From NCBI GenBank assembly GCA_964036045.1, contig OZ038382.1:9910235-9974234 (forward strand): a stretch of 64,000 nucleotides of DNA, given 5' to 3'. Shown here piece after piece: positions 1 through 11,505 of this stretch; position 1 is the stretch's first letter; every line of letters begins with the position of its first letter. The notes below the pieces were generated by a model, which was not told where the DNA came from, did no database searches, and was given only the letters and a program-made list of their open reading frames with translations. The position numbers and the translations under genes were made by a program. Source of the DNA: Eutreptiella sp. 'Long Island Sound 2002'. Its lineage: Eukaryota > Euglenozoa > Euglenophyceae > Eutreptiales > Eutreptiaceae.

Positions 1-689
1 TGCATACCCCGGGGGGCCAGGCACAGTGAAGCTCGACATGAGAGGGGGGCACAACCCGGTGAGCTCAGCGAGGATGGAGGTGGAGCCTTTGGTAGACTTA
101 CCCCGTGTAACACCGCCACCTCCCAAGAGCTACTGGATTGCGACCACTCAAAGGCACATGACGTCAAAGAGCAGGGGGAAGGAGAGGCGATGTAAATTGG
201 CGTGAGAAGACGAACCGCAGTGTCCAACACGCACTGTCAAGAGCGACAACCCACCGCATATCCGCATTGCGGCCTGTCGTCTGCATGCACACGGCACGGC
301 ATCAGGAGAGTGTTGCGGGGGACCAAGCCAAACGAAGGGGCCGGGGGGGGAGGGGGACGGGAGACTGATGGCCGCCCGCCCCCGGCGCCATTCTGCAGCA
401 AGAGACGCCCACAAACAGCCGTTTCTCCGGCGTCTGAGGATCGAGGGGCAGTGGGCTGAGCCCCAGCGCGTCTCTCCCACAGATCCCACTGGAGCGCCGT
501 GCGGCTGGAGGAGACAGGAAGATTTAGCGGCGCTGAGGCTTCAGAAGAGGAACCCCACTTCGGCACCACTTCGCCGTGATACCAAGTAACCCCGAGCGCC
601 CGAACACGTAGGCACACACGCACCCACCCACCCACGCACACACGGGCTGACGTGTGCACTCCTGAGAGGGTGCTAATCCTGCGGCGCCG
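1..689. other. Non-coding, nothing recognised
   Basis: Mixed GC-rich sequence with a short G-run at 347 and CACC/CA repeats at 612-645. Open frames here lack family motifs. The P5 gene and SDIDLFIYG exons are elsewhere. Confidence 0.6.
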
Positions 690-925
690 CCGGCACCTGC
701 GGCTCACAGTTTGGGTAGTTATGATGGAACAGGGAAAATTGTTGTTCCCTTTGCGAACCGGACTTTTGAATGGGGAGCGGTTATCGCATCATTTTCGTCC
801 GTTTTGGGTAGTGTGCCTCGCCATTGTGCCCATTTGACCTACTTCCTTCACCCAAAATTGAGGTGCCAATTGCCCCACAGCTAATTAACATTACCCTGCG
901 GCACCTGCGGCACGCAGTAAGCGCT
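690..925 (+). repeat. Dispersed repeat G, copy 1 (possible coding relic)
   Basis: The reverse complement of 45,003-45,243 matches over about 230 bp. Its translation keeps TFEWG, VPRHCA and LTYFLHPKL in both copies, with frameshifts here. Bounded by direct repeats of GGCACCTGCGGC at 691 and 900. No family recognised. Confidence 0.7.
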
Positions 926-1024
926 CCCTGAGGGCTGCCGCTCTGAAGGAGGTCATGGACAGCCACACGACGCCCGCACACACACAGAGACAGGCACGCA
1001 CCAACACGCGCCCACAGGCCACAC

Positions 1025-1066
1025 CTGTAGGGATACTGGCTGACGATGCTGATGGCATGAGTGGAT
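1025..1066 (-). CDS. 42-bp exon continuing the nucleotidyltransferase-like domain
   Basis: Acceptor GTTCACAG|ATCC, donor TACAG|GTGTGG. Joined to the exon at 2,672-2,817 it completes an Arg codon and reads RSTHAISIVSQYPYR, matching the family's 'R-T-K-H-A-(V/I)-T-I-V-S-Q-Y-P-x-R' strand. Both splice junctions and the family motif agree, so this very short exon is real rather than a chance frame. The continuation after YPYR lies below position 1,025 or beyond the window and was not found. Confidence 0.72.
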
Positions 1067-1670
1067 CTGTGAACACAACAGATACAAGGCATAGATTTCG
1101 CGACCAATTTGAAACGCGAAATTTCCAACACGAAGTTAACTGCCCCCGAAACTGCCCCAACCCATGTCGGGTACAGCTGCTCCGGGATTAGACTTGCTGG
1201 GGGACTCTCGTGGGCTAGGGTGCGGCGGAGCGTCGGGTTGCGCCACACCATGCGCTGCTGAAGGCGGGCGGCACGGGACATGCAAGCCCCAACGGCCACT
1301 CACAGGGTAAAGCTTTCAGTGTGTTGGGGGGCCCATGGAATCGGCCTTCACCCGTCACACCCATCACTCCCTGGAGCCTGGCGATCTGGGCCCGCGGTCC
1401 ATTGCAACTTTGGGGGGGGGGGGGGGCTTCGAGCCGGTGTGAATTAGGGGAGGGGGAGGTCTGGAAAACAGGCATGAAGGGCCGCACCTTATTTTTGCCT
1501 ATTGCCAAAAAAAAAAAGTGGTGAACCAGATTTGCCAAATTTATGTGTCAAAATCACGTGTTTCAGCAAGTTCAGACGTCCTGCGGTGCCTATGGTGGGC
1601 CCGGCCCTGTGAGCCTAATTAGAGGGGGGGGGGGGGTCTGGGAAACAGGCTCAAAAGGCCCCCCTCCCTT

Positions 1671-1847
1671 CCAAGAAGACACGCCATCTACCCCCCCGCA
1701 CCTCCGTGACGGCTTTACGTTGGAACGTGTGTACAGCAGAGGGAGTTGTGCGTGGACACCTCGTCTTGAATGCCGTTTGGGGATTTCCTTCCGCTCAGGT
1801 GTATGCCTGCCTTGGCTTGTGAGCACGCAGATGTGTGTGAGAGGGGG
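1671..1847. repeat. Dispersed repeat I, copy 1
   Basis: GAAGACACGCCAT, CCTCCGTGACGGC, ACACCTCGTC, GCCGTTTGGGGAT, GCGCAGATGTGTG-like end; matches 4,418-4,588 in the same orientation over ~175 bp at moderate identity. Confidence 0.7.
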
Positions 1848-2390
1848 CTGCAGTAGACGTGGTGGGGGGGCTGCTTGTGCGGCTACCCATTTTTGGATCT
1901 TTGTACGATGCCGAGGTCGCATTGTGGAGCATTGTGTTGTGGGCGGTCATTGACGGCTGTTGGTCCTTCTGCAGGTCTTATTGGAATGTTGGAGAGCACG
2001 AGGATTGGTCAAACAGCCTTAGATTCGGGCAATAGAGGGACCTGCCACCCCCTCCCCGCAGTTGACAAGAGGTGGGTGGGTGGGTGGGTGGATAGGGTGG
2101 GGGGGGGGGGAGGTCTGGGTTGACAACCTCAGGGTGGGGCGCGGGGGGATGGGGGGGAGCATATTAAGGAGGACACAGGCCTATTGTGGGGGCATGTTAA
2201 GGAGGGACACCAGCATGGGCCAGCGGGGTCAGTGCACATACGGTGACAGAGAGAGGGGGGGGGGGGGGGGGAGAGGCGCAGGGAGGGAGGAAGGGAGGAC
2301 TTGGATTTGGATTTGGGGGCCGATCTTAAGGCTCACAGGACGCCTGGGGAGGAGCACGATGGCTTCCCCGACGACTCCGCATATCGGCCG

Positions 2391-2476
2391 GCCGGAGGGA
2401 GGGACGGAGGGAGGGAGGAGGGGTGGGAGGGAGGGAGGGAGGGAGGGAGGGAGGGGGAAGGGAGGGAGGGAGGGTG
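2391..2476. repeat. (GGGA)n microsatellite
   Basis: Purine-only GGGAGGGA run of ~85 bp; a shorter G/GA run precedes it at 2,250-2,298. Confidence 0.95.
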
Positions 2477-2671
2477 TGCGCGTGTGCACGCGCCCATCTT
2501 AGTGGGCAACATTGCGGCTAAAATGCCTCTCAGAAAATCAATTTACCATCAACGCCCGGTGGATGACGCCGTTAAACAATGAAACCCTGAGCCCTACCAG
2601 CCCCACGCGGGATCTTGTCGGGGAAGGGAGTGGGACGGGTATTCGATCGCGGCCTGAGGGGCGGGACACAC

Positions 2672-2817
2672 CGAAACGCGATGGTGTGCACCAGCGGCAT
2701 CGTCTTTTCACAAATGGCGAAGTAGATCTCCAACAGCTTCTGTTTGCCCTCTTCCTCCGTCAAACCGTAGATGAACAAGTCAATATCGGAGCTCTTGTAC
2801 GCTACTTCGTGATAGTA
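2672..2817 (-). CDS. Nucleotidyltransferase-like domain exon (SDIDLFIYG family)
   Basis: 48 codons plus two bases, acceptor TGTGTCACAG|TAC, donor TTTCG|GTGTGT. It reads YYHEVAYKSSDIDLFIYGLT, then EEEGKQKLLEIYFAICEKTM and ends HTIAF(R). The S-D-I-D-L-F-(I/L)-Y-G-L block with the following helix is typical of a domain found in many protist, algal and fungal proteins, often with ankyrin or F-box regions. The G-x-S-D-x-D look suggests a polymerase-beta-type nucleotidyltransferase fold, although catalysis is unproven. The next exon at 1,025-1,066 completes the motif across a 1.6-kb intron. Upstream exons were not identified. Confidence 0.75.
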
Positions 2818-2940
2818 CTGTGACACAGTCCGGGGGAGAGGTCTGCGTTGGGGGACCCCGAAGACTTTGGAAAAGGGGACTTCTGTGCAGCTAATGGGGA
2901 GAGGGCTCCTCAGAGAGAGATAGGGCGGGGTCTGGACGCG

Positions 2941-3110
2941 ACACCAAAAATGGCCCAACAAGATTTTCCCAACGGTAAATTTCGGTTTTCCAACGATGAT
3001 CACTTTGGTGTGGAGGTGGACGGAGAGGGGGGTCCAGGCAGGGGTTGCCGCCCTCCTCCTACGGTGTACGGCCATTCTAATACTTCCCGGGGGGGGGGGG
3101 GGGGAAGCCC
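2941..3110. repeat. Dispersed repeat A, copy 1
   Basis: CCAAAAATGGCCCAAC, TTTTCCCAACGGTAAATT, GATCACTTTGG, GTCCAGGCAGGGGT, CCTACGGTGTACGGCC, ending in a G-run. Related copies lie at 3,600, 31,178 and 31,925 in the same orientation, and part of it is inverted at 38,758-38,800. Confidence 0.8.
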
Positions 3111-3599
3111 CGAGATGATGCTGATCTCCTGGCAGTTGGCGGCGTCAATCAAACGGGGGGAGCGGGGAGGCCGGTCAGTCAGGCGAAGATGAAAACCGCG
3201 CGAGGGACCCGGCCTCGTTCACCAGGATGTGGTCTGCGCAACAACGTGCTGATGGCCGTTCTGGCGTCCGGGGGGGTGGTGGTGGTCACAGGATACGAGG
3301 GGGGTTTGCCATCAAAGCCGAGTAACTGTGCCGGTTGGTACTTCCGGGTGTGCGCACTGGTCTGAGTTTTCAGAGGGAGAGTGTTGGCATAGCGCGTCCC
3401 AGGCCAACGGGGGGACGCATTCTTTGGTGAGTCAGCGTGGGACGGTTATCCCTCTGCTCGCAGGTGCTGCTGCCTTAATTTGGGGAATACCGTAACGCTC
3501 CCCCGGCCTTCCCTGTCTCGGCCCAGTGTGATGTGGAGTGTGCGCCATAAAGGCTGAAGGAGTATGCCGGTGATGTGTGGGAGGGTGGGGGGGTATTAC

Positions 3600-3797
3600 A
3601 GAGGGGGGAGGAGGGAGGGTCTGGAACCCAAAAGTTTGTGAACCAAAAATGGCCCAAATCAATATTTCCTTTTGTACATTGCATTTCTTGCCACAATGGA
3701 ACCTAGATCCAGGGGGGTAGGGGGTCCAGGGAAGGGGTAACCCCCTCCTCCTTTGGTTGTCAGCCGTTCTTATACATCCCTGGGGGGGGGGGGGGGT
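3600..3797. repeat. Dispersed repeat A, copy 2
   Basis: Starts AGAGGGGGGAGGAGGG, then CCCAAAAGTTTGTG, AAAAATGGCCCAA, GTCCAGGGAAGGGGTA, ending in a 15-base G-run. Confidence 0.78.
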
Positions 3798-4417
3798 GCA
3801 CGTCCTTTGTCGGGAGGGGGCGCATTCATGGCCCTGGCGGATGGTTGGGCCGACGCGTTGGGGGGACCGGGAGGCCAAAGGGCCCTGGTGTCGCCGTTTG
3901 GGTCGTAGGCAGGGCCGAAGCCGCTGCACTCTCCCCGTGGGCCGCAGACCATTGAGCCGGGTGTGCGCTTGATGGCGAAGAGTAGTGCGGCAGACGCTTG
4001 GCCGGTTTTTCACGGTTGAGAAACCGGTTGGGGCAGCCGGCTGGAGCCGTAAGGGGGCCGTCAATGGCCGTCAATCCTTCGCGGGTTGGGCTCGCCGGGC
4101 ATTTCTTCCAGGTCGCCGGATCTCCATTCTCGCCCCCCCTCTGCAAGCGTACGGGGGGGGGGGGGGGCGTGTCGGCAGTGTAGTGCAGGTGTTGGAGCTT
4201 GGGGATTCCCACAGGTGGCGAAATCCCCAGCCCCCCCAAAAAATTTTCCAGCGAAATATTACGTACTTTGATTTTTAAAGCTAGAAAAAAGAGAAGATTT
4301 TAAGAATGTTATCAGATGGTAAAGTATTCTACTTCGATCTAATGCAAATATCTTATATTCGATTTGTAAAGTAGCTTCTAGTAATCCCCGTAACCCCCCC
4401 TGGGACCCTGTGGTTTT

Positions 4418-4588
4418 GAAGAAGACATGCCATTTGGCCCCCGGGCACTTCCGCGACGGCCTCCGTTCAGACGTGGTTACAGCGGAGCTTTGCACAGATA
4501 CCTCGTCGCGCATGCCGTTGGGGGATGTCCCCACCACTCAGTGGTACCCCTGCCTCGGCGTAGGAGCGCGCAGATGTGTGTATGAGGG
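4418..4588. repeat. Dispersed repeat I, copy 2
   Basis: Counterpart of 1,671-1,847 (GAAGACATGCCAT, ACTTCCGCGACGGC, ATACCTCGTC, GCCGTTGGGGGAT, CGCAGATGTGTGTATGAG). Confidence 0.7.
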
Positions 4589-4759
4589 ACATACCGCTAA
4601 ACCCCCTGCGTGACCTTCCGTCCCGGTGGTTGTCCTTCCCGCTGTGTACCTTCCGTCCTGGTACCACTGTGGGGCACCCCCTCCCCAGAGGCTACCCCCC
4701 ATCCTTGCGCAACGGAAAGCTGCGGTCCCTCCAGGCAAAACCGCTGTTCAACGCCCACC

Positions 4760-4913
4760 ACGTGCTCAGACAAGCCCGTGCTTGCGTGCGACACGCACGA
4801 CAGCAAAGCACAGAACGTGACAGCCATGCCGGGAATAGCAATGTTAGCCATGGCCGAAAACCACATCCAACCAAACCGCATGGGGCTGCAATGTGTGGCA
4901 CAATGTTGTGATG
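4760..4913. repeat. Dispersed repeat J, copy 1
   Basis: GACAAGCCCGTGCTTGCGTG, AATAGCAATGTTAGCCATGG, GGGCTGCAATGTG, AATGTTGTGAT; related to 16,099-16,244 and, for its first 45 bp, to 5,011-5,055. Confidence 0.7.
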
Positions 4914-7900
4914 AACAGAATGCACAATCACAGATCTGAATGAGCCCCCCCTTCCCTCTACAAGTGCGTCACGAACGCCCAATCCCGCATTCCGGACCCC
5001 AAAAACAGCGGTTCAACGCCCACTCCGTGCTTGGACGAGCCCGTGCTTGCGAAAAGGGGGGGGGATACGCACAGCTACGCACCGCCTGGGCTGCAATGGG
5101 TGTGGTTCAGGCTGGAACAGGAGGGGCTCCGCAGGCCAAGCAGACCTGGCGTTTCATTTGGTTGGAGGTGGCGTACCGCTCTGGCACGGGCTGCAGACTG
5201 GCCAAGACCGATCCACCAGCAATGAAAACATTGTCCCAATTGATGTACTGGAGCAGTCCTGCAGAAATGACAAGACCGGTGTGCACATAACCCTCCATCA
5301 CCGTCCATGGTGGGGGGGGGGGGGGGATGCAAATCGGTGCCTCCAATTATGCAATACATTTTATGCAAAATTATGCAACTTTATGAACATTTTTGCATAT
5401 TCAAATATGTAAATTTATGCAAAAATGATGCAAATTTATGCAAAAATAGGCAAAATTATGCCAAAATGTGTAAGTGAGAAAACACAAAGAAGAGACAGAG
5501 CAATGCACAGGTCCATCAGTGCCACTGTCACCCTCCTCTACGGTGGGCCTCTTTTTTTTCTTTGGCCTGAATCCTCATCACCGTCATCATCATCAGACTC
5601 AGGAACGTCGTCATCGTCAGGCTCATCAGATGGTGGCTGGGTGGCAACCTATGGAAGAGGCAAACAGCTGTGACCAAAGTGAACATACACAACAGGAGAC
5701 AGAGTTCCAACGATGGAACCAACAGATGCGAGGCTGCATACTTATGCAAAATTACGCATTTGCACAGCTTTTCCCTCCCTGTCCATGACCTTCCGTAACC
5801 GTCAGCGTCACCTGGCCCCAGAGGAATGCGACCTGTTGGCCGGACCAGCGTTGATTGATTATGAACGTACTGTATGATATGAACGAAAGGTGAAGGGGAA
5901 ATCCCGTCTTGGCTTGGCCAGACTACGGTGTATACTGCTTCAGTGTGCATAGTGGTCGTTTGGTTGGACTCAGTGAGAACTGATCCCCAAAAAAGAGGGG
6001 AGCGTCACCAACCATCCCGGTTGGCGGGCCATTGCGTGTGGACAGAACTTGTTGGAAGGGCGGACCGTCACCTGAAACAGGGGAGGCGGGGGAGGGTTTG
6101 GGGGGGGGGGGGGGGGGCTTAGCCCTTCCCCACCGCCCCGCCCGAAACCCAAACGCCCCTCTGCAACTCTCCCTGGAGCAAATCTGCGGGATCCCACTTG
6201 CCGCCCTGACTTGCGCGGTGGTCCTGTGCGCAACAACAAAACACAGCTCCTTTTTGGATAAGATGGGGCCAGGGCTGGTGGTTCCCCGATGGCAGCTGGT
6301 GTTTGCCTGATGGGAGCTGGGCCTCATTGTAATAAAGCGACAAGAATCCCTAGCAACCGAATCTTGCCCCCTCCAGTATTTCAGGCAGTGAGGATTCACG
6401 GGTCTGCCAGAAGTGTTAGGGCTCTCGAGGCCGCTGCCGCTCCCCCCTGGGGCCTGCCTGCTGCCGCTGCTATTGCCGGGGTAGAGGCTGATGCTAAGAC
6501 TGCAGCCTTGACCCACTCCCACGTGCACGACACACAAGTATGCGCGTGAAAGCGCAGGCCGCCAGGCAGTCAACAAACCTTCAGTGAAGAGCTCAAAATT
6601 GTTGCGGAACTCCGCTTGGCTCACGATCGACTTCGCGCCGGAGGCTTTTTTCAAGTTGTCTCCGAGGGGAAACACCTGCACAACGTTCAATGAAGGAGCC
6701 CCACAGCTCCATCCAAAAGTCTGCCGACGCACCCTTACCCGTGTGTCTCAAGCTGCACTCGGCCAACAGGGCGATGTCTAGTGGAATAACAGGAACTGGG
6801 AGGCCAGATTACGAATCCTCAGAGAATCGTTCAGCGACCTCTTTCTCAAGGACATGGCCACAAATCTATTCCCATCTTCATATTGGACAGATAGACCATT
6901 GTGTAGACCGCTCGATCCTCAGGAGCAATCCGGTTTCGGGTATGCCACGTGTTGAAGGGGAGGGAGGCAGGGCACCCTGGTGTGCATGTTCAAAAAATAT
7001 GGGCGGGCTGAGAGGGTGTTGCTGCACCGCGCGCGCACCGCGTCTGCACTGTGGCAACTAGTACTGGTCAAACACCGTGCACCATCTCAAGATGCACCCA
7101 CCCTACCAGCCCATAGAACCCCGACGTTTCTTTTTATGGTTGCCAATAAATCCCAGAGGGCAGGTTTGGTTGTTTCCTTGGGGACTCTTGATGGTTGCAA
7201 TTATCACCAGGAGAGTCCCCAGATATGCCCAAGGGTTGCACTGCCCGTGCACCATGGCAAGGGCGCCCTCTGAGTGCTCCAATTTGCGGAGTGGAAAGGT
7301 TTACAGAGGGGAAGCAAAACAGAGAGGCCGTGTTTCGTCTTTTGCAGGCAGCAACACAAACAACAACGTCCACATACCCACGGTGCATCGGATGGATCTA
7401 TTGCCCCCACGGGGCTCAGAACCCCGAAACTGGGTCTTGCGAGTTGGACTGACTGCGAGCTATGCTCGAGCCACTGGCTGTTGACCTGCTTTGCTGACTG
7501 CACTGCACAGGTTTGACTTTGTTCCGCCCCTAGTTTGAATGCGGTAAATTTGCGCCCGAATTCGATCGAACTTGTCAGAGCCCCAGCTCCCCTTGTCTCG
7601 TTTACGGCTGGAGTATAACATTAGTCACAGTACAGCTTTGATGGGACCGTTGTTGCCGGTTGCTTTTCCCAAACACGGTTACCTTTAGTGTTCCGAGCCA
7701 AATCACGCCATGCCATCCAGCCATAACCTTGCTGGTCTTGGAGAAGCGCGCACACGTATGGACAAACTTCAACAACATGAAATGTTCGGTCACAAGAAGC
7801 AAGATTCAAAGCTCCGCAGGTCCAGAGGTGAGTCAACACCGGAGCTCTGCCCCGCGCAATCGCTGCTTCTCTTTTCTCCCTTTCTGCCCCAAACCCCAGA

Positions 7901-9291
7901 TCATTGTGCAGTGCATGATCAATAGGTAACAGCCAGCACTCGAGACATTGTGACGCTGCCGACCCGAAACCCCCCTGACAAGGGCCCAGGGCGTGGTACA
8001 CAGCCCACTTCCCTACCTCCGATCCAGTCTTCACGGGGGAGGGGGATCAGGGTAGCTGGCTACTAATGTGGTGTTGTTTAGTGAGCACAAAGACAGATAG
8101 CCATGGCCCGAGGAGAGATTTCTCAAGAGACACTGATGAAACGCGGGTCTGCTGCGGGCCGGTTGCGGCCGGCCAATGGCTTCCTACAGCCGGCCAGACA
8201 CGAAGCATGGGACCCACTGCAGCAGCGCACAGAGCGGTGAGCGACGTCTTTCGATGACATTGCCAAACGCAAGCGCGGCATTCATCGGGGCAAACAGTTG
8301 CCGTCGACCTCCGGCGGCTTGCCTGCAACAATGCACCTTTGGCACATCAGACTCCGGGACGCAGCTAAAGATATCTTCGCACTCCCCCACTGGCACCATC
8401 ATGACATAGGGATCGCCCACCGCCTGTGAGGAATGGGGCGGAGGTGAGAACCATGATGCCCGGGTACATAGGACACACCAGGCGCACGAGCGGCAATGAG
8501 GCCACGTGGGACAAGCCGCATGACGCAGGAGTGAGGCAGCTGCCGCAAGTGGCCGGCCGGATAGCACGTCCCTGCGCCCACAGGGACGTGAGGCCGGAAG
8601 CAAGGGGTTCAGTACCCCTTCACTCCAACTTCACTGCTCCCTCGCTCCCACAACAACACTCCCACCTGCCTCCTCCCTCAAGACCACTTCACCATTCCCC
8701 ATTCCCTTCCCTGCGGTCGCACCTTCACCTGGGCAGAGAACAGTCATTTGCTTACCAACGGGGGGGTGGGGGGGATGGCCTCTCTTTGGACACAACCACC
8801 CTAGAACCCCCAAAAAAATTTCCTCTGGGGAAAAATAAAATTTTGAATAGAGAGCCAAAAGTCAGAGGTAGACCCCGCCTTAAGCAGATGACTGGCAGAG
8901 ACCCTCTCCCAATTCTGGCAGCACCTGAAACAAATGCCTTCTTGAATTTCTCTCCAAAGGTTAGTGGTGTGGTCGTGTTTGTGTTGTATCCCTATGGTGG
9001 GGGCACACCTCTCGGCTGTGGTTCCGCCTGTCAACTTTTTCTTGTTCCCCACAGCCATGAACTCCACATGTGTTTCAACCCTTGATCCCTGCTATCGTCT
9101 TCCCTCCTTTGTTGCTAGGCTTACTGTGGGCGGCTCATTTTGCCCGCAAAAATTCGACCTGAAGTATGTCGGTTGAACTGAAAGTTTGTGTGGTATGGTT
9201 GTGGGGCGGATTGATTCCTCCCTCCCTACCCTACCTGTGCCGCGTTACACTCCCAGTTCTCATATGTTGTGTTCAACCACTTGAGCAACTT
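4914..9291. other. Intergenic or intronic, no gene recognised
   Basis: Contains partial repeat J, G-runs at 5,311 and 6,101, the ATGCAAA cluster, a CCGCGCGCGCACCGCG block at 7,027, and AT-rich patches near 8,810-8,860. Frames up to ~270 codons exist but show no motifs and shadow each other. Confidence 0.55.
5346..5462. repeat. AT-rich ATGCAAA cluster
   Basis: About nine TATGCAAA / ATGCAAAAT units in ~115 bp, sharply AT-rich against GC-rich flanks. Function unknown. Confidence 0.8.
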
Positions 9292-9711
9292 CTACTTCTC
9301 CTCGTTGTTTTTATTTTTGTCTGGGTGGAGTCTGAGGACCATCTTCTTGTATGCCGCCTTGATGTCCTCCTTCGTTGCCCCAGGTGTGATCCCTAAGTGG
9401 GCATGCAGACCGACCTCTGCAAAATCTGGTGGCAGAATTTCCACCAGCTCCGCCTTCAAATCTGTTCTCAGCTTCCGGGTGTCCATCTGTACTCTCCTCA
9501 CTCCCCCGACTAGGAGTATCTGGGCCTTCCCCTCCACTGCTTCTTCAATTATTCCCATGCACCCCTGTAAGACCCCTTGTTTCATTCCTACCAACTGCAC
9601 ACCCTGGCCCCCCTGTAGCTCCGCCCCTGTGCCCTGTGAACCTGTGTCCACCGTTGTTTCTCTTGCTGCTCTGCCTGAATTGCTCCGCTGCTTTTCGTTT
9701 TTCTGTTCCAT
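9292..9711 (-). CDS. Partial J-domain (DnaJ-like) exon
   Basis: The frame is open upstream of the marked ATG through a proline run encoded by the poly-G tract at 9,756, so the 5' limit is uncertain. The C-terminal part, HLGITPGATKEDIKAAYKKM then LRLHPDKNKNNEE, is helix I-loop-helix II-HPD of a J-domain, the Hsp70-stimulating module. Helices III and IV are absent. A GT at 9,295-9,294 (GAGGAGAA|GTAGAAG), just before an in-frame TAG, could be a donor leading to them, but no following exon was found. The preceding ~100 residues (QLVGMKQGVLQ..., RRVQMDTRKLRTDLKAELVE) are unrecognised. It could be a gene exon or a decayed retrocopy. Confidence 0.5.
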   Translation of the reverse strand: MEQKNEKQRSNSGRAARETTVDTGSQGTGAELQGGQGVQLVGMKQGVLQGCMGIIEEAVEGKAQILLVGGVRRVQMDTRKLRTDLKAELVEILPPDFAEVGLHAHLGITPGATKEDIKAAYKKMVLRLHPDKNKNNEEK

Positions 9712-10327
9712 CCTCTCTAAGGCCCCTCTTGTCTCGGTGGTTTTGGTGGTGGTGGGGGGGGGGGGGGTTACATGGCCCCAGGGCCAGGAGTTAGTTCATC
9801 ACAGGCTCCCCGAAACTCCCCTCGCCTTTGGTGCCTGCGGACCGTCGGGTGCCTTTGGCGCCCATGGCTTCCTGAGGCCGATATCTTTGGCAACTGACTG
9901 TTGGCCGGAGGCCCTGTGGGGGTTGGGGGGGTTGGAGGGGTGGGCATGATGTCAGGTTTTGAAACAATCAGCATGATCCCGACCTCATGCCAGATTCAAT
10001 CAGTTCAACAGTGCTCAACTGTTCCGCAATCACAAAATGTTTTGCCCTGCTGCTCTCGCAGCGCAAACCAGATCAGGTGGGAGGGGGGGGGGGGGGGGGT
10101 ACATTGCATCCTAGGGCGGAGCCAGCCCCCCGGTGACACAACCTCCTCCGGGAGGGCCGAGCCGGTACATGCTACCAAGCAAGATTTCGCAACTCGTCCA
10201 CTTCTCCGCAAACCCACTTTGGAGAGCTGAGGCGGACCCTTTGGTCACGCGGGCGTTCTGCGAGAGCTGCCTCTGCACCTAACGTGCCATGCACCCGCCT
10301 GCACTTGCGGAAGACGACACACCTCAC

Positions 10328-10477
10328 CGTCTCGCTCTTGAGCAAAGACCTCCCGGTACACGTTCTCATGGTCAATGAACTGCTGCAGCAACGCCTTCCG
10401 CGCGGCGCCGTCTTGCGCCTTCCGATAACCCTCCACGTATTCACGCGACGCAGCATGCTGCGCCCGCTTTTGACGCC
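10328..10477 (-). CDS. GC-rich exon of an unrecognised protein
   Basis: Acceptor CGTTTTTAG|GGCG, donor GAGACG|GTGAGG (the one near-canonical donor in the left part). It encodes about 49 residues, including REYVEGYRKAQDGAARKALL, QQFIDHENVY and REVFAQERD, a charged amphipathic helix pattern. Base composition and G/C-ending codons match the P5 ATPase exons and differ from the AT-richer flanks. No family recognised; it may belong to the same gene as the J-domain exon or the nucleotidyltransferase exons downstream on the same strand. Confidence 0.45.
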
Positions 10478-11407
10478 CTAAAAACGTTCACAAAAGATGT
10501 ACTGGGGGCAGACCGGTGCTTCCTTCCATCCTCCTCTCACCCTGCAATCCTGCGCCATGTATGGCGGCCAGCCCCTACTGCACCTCTGGACCAGTGGTCA
10601 GACAGGAGGCAGAGCGCCTCAGCTGCAACGTCTTGTTGCAATGGTTGCTTGACTTGGAGGAAGAGCTGGTGCGTTTTGGTTTGCACCTAACTAATTACTC
10701 CTTCTTTGATCTTTTTTTGGCAGTTCCAATATCCATGCGCACCAGGTGGTCACTATCCTGTATTCATGTTATGCTTGTCAGTGGACGTGTGAGTGTGAGG
10801 ATCTGGGTTCAAATCATCATGCTCCATTTCTTTTTCTCGCAGTATATGTGGTGCGTGCGACCATTTGGGTGCACATTGTCATCACATGGAGAATTGTGGC
10901 GAGATTTCCGGTTGATTCGCTTGGGTCGTGGAGTGTGGTAGCCATGAGGTCCAGACTTCGATATGAATGACGTGCCCATTCGTGTTTTCTGTGGTTAATT
11001 TTTGTGCCAAGCAGGTGGTGCTGCCTATGGTCGATTAACTGCATCACATGATGTATAAAGATTACCGTCTCGCTTTGGATCAGCATCAAAGGTCAACATG
11101 AGTTGACTGATGACAACATCCTAATTAGCTGTTCCATGCTGTGCTTCGTCATCGCATCGGTGCCCCTCTGCTTGCATAATGTTGTGGTGTCTAATTCTGC
11201 TATGGGAGGTGCTAGCCTCCACTGCACAGTTGTTGATGAGCGTTGCGGAAAGAGCTGAAGAGTTGCCGTTTCCATGCCACCACTGGCTCAAAGGGTGCCT
11301 CCTTCTTGCAGATAGCCCGCTGGCTGTCCTACCCATGCTACCACAATGGAGTGAGGCATGTGTCACCAGTGTATCCATGCCACCTCCTTGTGAAGATAGT
11401 TGACAGC

Positions 11408-11505
11408 CTATCTTGTCCATTCCGCCAGTGTTAAGGAAGGTGTAGAGAAATTCAAGCTATCTTGTCCATTCCGCCAGTATTAAGGAAGGTATAGAGAAAT
11501 TCAAG
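11408..11505. repeat. Tandem duplication, 49-bp unit
   Basis: CTATCTTGTCCATTCCGCCA... present twice (11,408-11,456 and 11,457-11,505) with three differences; a third start (CCTTGTCCAT) follows. Confidence 0.95.

Larger units (their letters stand above)
1070..2660. other. Intron between the two nucleotidyltransferase-like exons
   Basis: GT (2,671-2,670) to AG (1,068-1,067) on the minus strand. Holds G-runs at 1,411 and 1,624, dispersed repeat I, GGGT and GGGA runs. No coding text. Confidence 0.65.

Noticed and set aside
8801-8870. Inverted relation to 34,185-34,280 (ATTTTTCC...GGAAA)
   Set aside because: AT-rich low-complexity resemblance only.
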